The notes below the pieces were generated by a model. The model was given only the letters and a program-made list of their open reading frames with translations. It was not told where the DNA came from and did not search any database. A stretch of DNA of 36,622 nt, from positions 1 to 36,622 of the forward strand of contig CALXUD010000008.1 of assembly GCA_944391585.1 (NCBI GenBank), written 5' to 3'. Source of the DNA: an uncultured Alphaproteobacteria bacterium. GTDB taxonomy: Bacteria; Pseudomonadota; Alphaproteobacteria; CAAHEQ01; UBA3637. Positions within the stretch are counted from its first letter, which is position 1; every line of letters begins with the position of its first letter. Below are positions 32,750 to 36,622 of this stretch, piece by piece. The translations under genes and the position numbers were made by a program.

Positions 32750-33409
32750 TTAACGTTGATGATTTAATGAAATTGTTTGTATAAACGGATTTTCTTTCGC
32801 CGTTTTCTTTAATGGTTGGCGCATTTTTTCAATTGCATTTTGATAGTTTTTTACTTCACTTGAAGCCAATTTACGGCCAAATGTTTGATTAAGGCAATTT
32901 CTAAAATCATCCATAATAACTTGTTCGCTGACTTTTGCAATGAACTTTTTTTGTTTTGTCGTTAATTGCGCACCCAAAACAGCATTGTTTTTATCTTTTG
33001 GTAGTTCTTTGTAGAAGTCAGGGTATCTTTTTTGCAACAATTCCGGTACAGAAGATTGAGAAGCTTGGATGGTTTGTGTCAATAATGAAAACAGACCAGC
33101 AGTTGTTAAATTTTTTGTTTTTAATTGTTCCGCATCCCAATTTGCACGTGCATTTTGTAGCGCCTTTCCCTTTTCGGCTTTTTGTGCATCTAAATGCTTA
33201 AAATAGCCGTTTAATAAATCCAATGGGTAATTGAGTAGACCAAAGATCCCATTTGTGATCATTTCCGGCAAATCTTTGCCACTTAAAAAAGATTTTTCTA
33301 AAGCTTCGGTTGCCTTTTTGATATGCGGATTTTTAAAGCTGATATATGGGCTATACTCATAACCAGATTTGGAAAGTAAAATTTCATCATTGACAAAAGT
33401 TTGATTCAT
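32750..33409 (-). CDS. Helical protein of unknown function
   Basis: 219 residues from the ATG at 33409 behind AGGAG; a longer frame to 33466 has no better start. Mostly helical and rich in Lys, Gln and Asn, with no signal peptide or membrane helix. No known family is seen. It lies between the two other unknowns of the operon, divergent from the VirB6-like gene, so a secreted substrate or chaperone-like role for the secretion system is conceivable but unproven. Confidence 0.6.
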   Translation of the reverse strand: MNQTFVNDEILLSKSGYEYSPYISFKNPHIKKATEALEKSFLSGKDLPEMITNGIFGLLNYPLDLLNGYFKHLDAQKAEKGKALQNARANWDAEQLKTKNLTTAGLFSLLTQTIQASQSSVPELLQKRYPDFYKELPKDKNNAVLGAQLTTKQKKFIAKVSEQVIMDDFRNCLNQTFGRKLASSEVKNYQNAIEKMRQPLKKTAKENPFIQTISLNHQR

Positions 33410-33469
33410 ACAAAGCTCCTTCTCTCTGAATGGAATAAGTATATCACACTTTTGTGAAAAAGTCAATTT

Positions 33470-34105
33470 TTAGGCAATAAGTTTTGTTAAAAACTGCCCT
33501 AACCGTTTATTTTCTGCCCGCGCTTGAGACGGCGATAATAATTCTTTTCCGTCTTTATCGTGTGTTTTAAGTGGAGAAAAGTAGGCTGGATTTTGAATTA
33601 ATTCCGCATAAGCTTTTGTTGGATCGTAGGCAGCCATATTCAAATAGTTTTGAATTAATTTTCTGGCATCAATCGGAAAACCGGCAGCCTCTATTTGCTC
33701 GGCATAAGATTGAACCTCAGTTTGATTTTCTGTTTCCAAACGTTGGATTCTTTCTAGGATAGCTTGACCGTCTTGTGATAATTTTTGACTTTCCGTTTGT
33801 AGAGTTATATCTTCTAATTTGTTCTGATAATCCAAATAATCTAAAATAACTTCCTTCCAAAACGGCTGCTCGGCATAAGCTTTTTGGCAAATGGATAAAG
33901 CGTGTTCAGGCGTAATTGTATCTACATCTTTAATTCCCAGCAAATAGCTGATGATTTGTTTCACTTCTTGCAAAGCTTGCTCCGTCGGAAAGTCGTTCGG
34001 AGATATATTCGTTACATCCAATGTCAAAGGAGGTGCTTTGGTTAAGACGGCTTTTTGAGCAAAAAGCTTTTGATAAAGGTTTTTTAATTGTTCGTTTGCG
34101 GTCAT
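33470..34105 (-). CDS. Helical, coiled-coil protein of unknown function
   Basis: 211 residues. A predicted coiled coil runs about 112-150 (SQDGQAILERIQRLETENQT), and the sequence is acidic. No catalytic motif is visible. It starts the three-gene operon, with a strong -10 and a palindrome overlapping it. Its neighbour on the other strand is the VirB6-like gene, 118 bp away. Confidence 0.6.
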   Translation of the reverse strand: MTANEQLKNLYQKLFAQKAVLTKAPPLTLDVTNISPNDFPTEQALQEVKQIISYLLGIKDVDTITPEHALSICQKAYAEQPFWKEVILDYLDYQNKLEDITLQTESQKLSQDGQAILERIQRLETENQTEVQSYAEQIEAAGFPIDARKLIQNYLNMAAYDPTKAYAELIQNPAYFSPLKTHDKDGKELLSPSQARAENKRLGQFLTKLIA

Positions 34106-34135
34106 GAAATATCCCTTTCTTCTTTTTTTGCGATT

Positions 34136-34164
34136 ATTATATCGCGATTTTTTTTGAATTTCTA
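34136..34164 (-). promoter_or_regulatory. Promoter with overlapping palindrome for the three-gene operon
   Basis: Minus strand: TAGAAA (34164-34159), 17-bp spacer, perfect TATAAT (34141-34136). GCGAT and ATCGC (34130-34145) form an inverted repeat around the -10, a likely operator. Confidence 0.55.
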
Positions 34165-34193
34165 GAAAAAAAGCTTTTCTCTCAAAATAATTA

Positions 34194-34202
34194 TGCTATA
34201 CT
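34194..34202 (+). promoter_or_regulatory. Extended -10 promoter of the VirB6-like gene
   Basis: TGC followed by TATACT (34197-34202), 21 bp before the ATG; the -35 is poor (CTTTTC). It is divergent from the operon promoter. Confidence 0.5.
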
Positions 34203-34223
34203 GATAAAAAAAGGAGTTCTCCA

Positions 34224-36494
34224 ATGCAACGCAAGATATCTTTTGCTTTTTTATTTGTCTTTTTAGCGGTTTTAATTTGTCCGATGATTGCCTCGGCTTC
34301 CTATTTTTCGGATGCTATTCAAGCGTATACGAGTGCAAAACAAGGGGGGTTTTGTTGGTTTTGTCCGGTGTTTGTTGCCATTTTCAAAGGGATTGATGTC
34401 ATTGCAACAAAAGTTTCTATTCAATTAGCCGGCGCGTTTTTGGCGTTGTTGGCGGCTGGTTTGTTATTTTGGATTGTTTTTTATGTCGGTCGGTTATTTG
34501 TGCAAATGCAGCCGATTGATATGTCTAAATTTTTTACGGATATGTTGGGGACAACCGGTCGAGCTGTTGTTGCGATGGCCCTGTTGTATAGTTTTTTCGG
34601 AATCTTTACTTACTTAATTAATCCTCTTTTAGTGATGTCTATGGGGCTTTCTTCTTCTATTATGGAAGCAGGAGGTTTTTCAAGTTCTGTTTCGAGTGCC
34701 AGTCAAACATATGCCTCTCAGGTGGAGGGGATTAAAAAGATGTCTTTATGCGAAGTTCAGCGTGATAAAAATAAAAATATCATCGGTTATTCCGGTGCCT
34801 CTAATTGTGCCGAACAATGGACAGAGGGAGATCATGCTTTTACAATGGAAACATGTTCGGCAATGGAATGTTCCATTCGCTCTATGAGTGCCTCTTTAGT
34901 TGGTGGGATGGCAGTTGGTAGTTCTATAACAAGTTCAAGTTTTTCCTTAAACCTTTTTAATTTAAATTTAGGCGGAATTGTCATTGGAATTATTATTTTG
35001 CTGGGGTATTTTCTTATTTATTTAGCTTTTCCGTTTAAAATGATCGATGCCTTGATTCGGTTGGGTTTTGTGTGTGCTCTAGCTCCTCTATTTATTGTTT
35101 TATGGGTTTTTCCCGCAACGCGCAGCTATACGCAAAAGGCGTGGCAGATGTTACTGGGAAGTTGCATGACGTTTGTGTTTTTAGCAGTTGTTATGGTTTT
35201 AATTTTATCCATATTATCTTATGCTTTGCCGCAAGGAGGAGATCAAAATCTTTTCTTAAAAGCTCTTGTAGATGGAAAAGAAAGTGCTTTGAAATATATT
35301 AATTTTACGGGATCTCAATTTTTTGTGACAATTGCGGTTTGTTTCGTTGGTTGGAAATTGTTGGGAATGGCAGAAACCTTTTCTTCTGCATTTGGAGGTG
35401 TTAATCCCCAAATTGGTGCTGGTGCTGCAGCTGCCGGTTTTGCTGCTCAGGGAACAAAATATGGTTATGCGGCTGGAAAAGTTGGGGCTAAGGGGGCTTA
35501 TGAAGCAGGTAAATGGACTACAAAGAAAACGGTTTCTGCGGGCTTACGGGGAGTAGGTATAGGGGGAGCTTTGGGACGTTCTGCTGCTCGTCGTTTGGGA
35601 TTAATTAGAAATACTTCTGATGATGCGAGTATGGCTAGGGCTTTTAAAGAACCTAATAATGCGCGCAATAATAGTGTTGTTTTCAATGATGCCGATGGAA
35701 ATGCAACGCGTGCAATTAAAAATTCAAAAGGATTAATTTCTCGCCTTGTTAAAAATCAGGATGGACAATTAAAAATTTTTGATGGAAAAGGTAATTTTAT
35801 TGGAACACATCAAAAGACTGATGACGGAGGGTATCAAATTAAAAATGATAAAGGGCAAGTTATCGAAGCTAAATCTAAAAATGCTGATGGAAGTTGGATT
35901 ACTTCGAAATTTAGCTATGATGATAAAGGAAATCAACATAAAATTTCTGATATGTGGGTTTCTCAAGAAGGTGATAGATTAATTCGAAAAACATCGAATT
36001 ATGAAAACGGACGATATACTTATGAGGAAAGTGCTCAAATGCGGCCTACAGATGCTGAAACCATGCTTGCGGATGGAGCTCATTTCTCTGCTCAACGAGA
36101 AGAAGTTTATCAAATGCAAAAAGATGATAAAGGAATTTGGGAGACTAAAACCTCAGAAAAAATTTCGGAAACAGAATTTAAACATGATAATCGAGGGAAT
36201 ATCATTTCTTCCGTGGAACATGATTTAAAAACAGGAGAAACGTTTAATAGAACCATGGATGGAGATGGTGTTGTAACGACACGAACGGATTCTAATGGAG
36301 TTGTTTATAATTCGCGGGCAACGGATTTAAATGGAAATGAACGTGGGCTATATTTTAAAGAAGAGTTTCAGTCAACTCAAATTAATCTTAAAAATAAGAC
36401 CGAAGCGGCTCGTTCTACAATCATAAACAAACCAAAGAATGCTGTTTTAAACGCTATAGACTTTGTCCGTAGAAAAATGCGCGGGGAAAAATAA
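34224..36494 (+). CDS. VirB6/TrbL-type T4SS protein with YD/RHS-like extension
   Basis: 756 residues. A signal-peptide-like N-terminus (to about 26) is followed by five or six hydrophobic segments up to about 390 (AFLALLAAGLLFWIVFYVG; LGGIVIGIIILLGYFLIYLA; MTFVFLAVVMVLILSIL), as in VirB6/TrbL inner-membrane channel proteins. After a Gly/Ala-rich stretch (about 395-450) come roughly 240 residues of short repeats such as DGQLKIFDGKGNFIG, DGGYQIKNDKGQVIE and DGDGVVTTRTDSNGVVY. These resemble YD/RHS-type beta repeats. Extended VirB6 proteins are known in some alphaproteobacteria (Rickettsiales), but this repeat tail is unusual. A signal peptide before a polytopic protein is typical of part of this family. 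Confidence 0.8.
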   Translation: MQRKISFAFLFVFLAVLICPMIASASYFSDAIQAYTSAKQGGFCWFCPVFVAIFKGIDVIATKVSIQLAGAFLALLAAGLLFWIVFYVGRLFVQMQPIDMSKFFTDMLGTTGRAVVAMALLYSFFGIFTYLINPLLVMSMGLSSSIMEAGGFSSSVSSASQTYASQVEGIKKMSLCEVQRDKNKNIIGYSGASNCAEQWTEGDHAFTMETCSAMECSIRSMSASLVGGMAVGSSITSSSFSLNLFNLNLGGIVIGIIILLGYFLIYLAFPFKMIDALIRLGFVCALAPLFIVLWVFPATRSYTQKAWQMLLGSCMTFVFLAVVMVLILSILSYALPQGGDQNLFLKALVDGKESALKYINFTGSQFFVTIAVCFVGWKLLGMAETFSSAFGGVNPQIGAGAAAAGFAAQGTKYGYAAGKVGAKGAYEAGKWTTKKTVSAGLRGVGIGGALGRSAARRLGLIRNTSDDASMARAFKEPNNARNNSVVFNDADGNATRAIKNSKGLISRLVKNQDGQLKIFDGKGNFIGTHQKTDDGGYQIKNDKGQVIEAKSKNADGSWITSKFSYDDKGNQHKISDMWVSQEGDRLIRKTSNYENGRYTYEESAQMRPTDAETMLADGAHFSAQREEVYQMQKDDKGIWETKTSEKISETEFKHDNRGNIISSVEHDLKTGETFNRTMDGDGVVTTRTDSNGVVYNSRATDLNGNERGLYFKEEFQSTQINLKNKTEAARSTIINKPKNAVLNAIDFVRRKMRGEK

Positions 36495-36529
36495 TCATTT
36501 TTAGCGGATGATCAGAGGGAAGCGCTTTT

Positions 36530-36622
36530 ATGAAGAACATGATGCAAACATCTTTTTTTAAATCAAAAAATCTGATTTTTTTCGGGATGTTTTGCTGTAT
36601 TTGTCTTTTATTAACTGGATGT
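36530..36622 (+). CDS. Lipoprotein, N-terminal part (cut by window end)
   Basis: 31 codons are visible from ATG 36530 (a later ATG at 36539 is possible). A charged start is followed by a hydrophobic stretch and the lipobox LLTGC; the window stops at the cysteine. It would be lipidated by Lgt, Lsp and then Lnt. Position after a VirB6-like gene suggests a secretion-system lipoprotein, perhaps VirB7-like. Confidence 0.6.
   Translation, partial: MKNMMQTSFFKSKNLIFFGMFCCICLLLTGC

Noticed and set aside
35769-36228. Frames within the repeat tail of the VirB6-like gene
   Set aside because: Shadows of the long reading frame.

Overview
The window is AT-rich, gene-dense chromosome, most likely from an alphaproteobacterium. 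The pointers are the 41-residue L36, the short HPr kinase next to EIIA-Man and HPr, the F1 genes clustered without F0 genes, the alphaproteobacterial type of S24 and XRE regulators, and a VirB6-type secretion gene. Rubredoxin, a flavin reductase and a ferredoxin-thioredoxin-reductase-like protein hint at a low-oxygen or host-associated life style. The genus cannot be named from this sequence. TGA acts as a stop, so the code is standard.

Layout. 1-280: the 3' end of a tRNA, and a perfect 58-bp duplication of that tRNA end plus its terminator. 370-1593: DAHP synthase behind a short leader ORF rich in Phe and Tyr codons. 1707-3828: an outer-membrane barrel, a GNAT acetyltransferase and a VanX-type dipeptidase. 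9054 down to 3830 (minus): F1 ATP synthase genes alpha, gamma, beta, epsilon plus a nucleotidyltransferase. The alpha gene carries the C-terminal domain of the delta subunit fused to its N-terminus, and no separate delta gene is present. 9280-14937: small membrane protein, zinc metallopeptidase, PH-domain protein, porin-like barrel, rubredoxin and flavin reductase, LOG-family protein, Lnt, L36 and a small membrane protein.

14949-26299 holds a compact podovirus-type virion cassette between two regulators: an autocleavable S24 repressor at the left and an XRE regulator at the right. In order it carries two accessory genes, portal, Bbp19-like protein, scaffold, capsid, tail tube A, tail tube/nozzle B, a gp14-like internal protein, a small gene, terminase large subunit, a SleB-type lysin and three small membrane or amphipathic lysis candidates. 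There is no integrase, replication, polymerase or tail-fibre gene. All frames are open and composition looks like the neighbours. This is my main candidate for an undescribed system: a domesticated, T7-like, gene-transfer-agent-like element. Both regulator promoters carry the same palindrome, CATAT-N4-ATATG.

26426-30988: RNA methyltransferase, lysyl-tRNA synthetase, a membrane protein, tRNA-Arg(CCT), HPr kinase, EIIA-Man and HPr (a regulatory PTS branch), and an FTR-like protein. 31000-34105 (minus): PgpA, an unknown membrane-anchored protein, and an operon of three unknown genes with its own terminator. 34224-36622: a VirB6/TrbL-type protein with a long YD/RHS-like C-terminal extension, then the start of a lipoprotein gene cut by the window edge. 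Promoters, terminators and motif matches were read by eye; no search was run.
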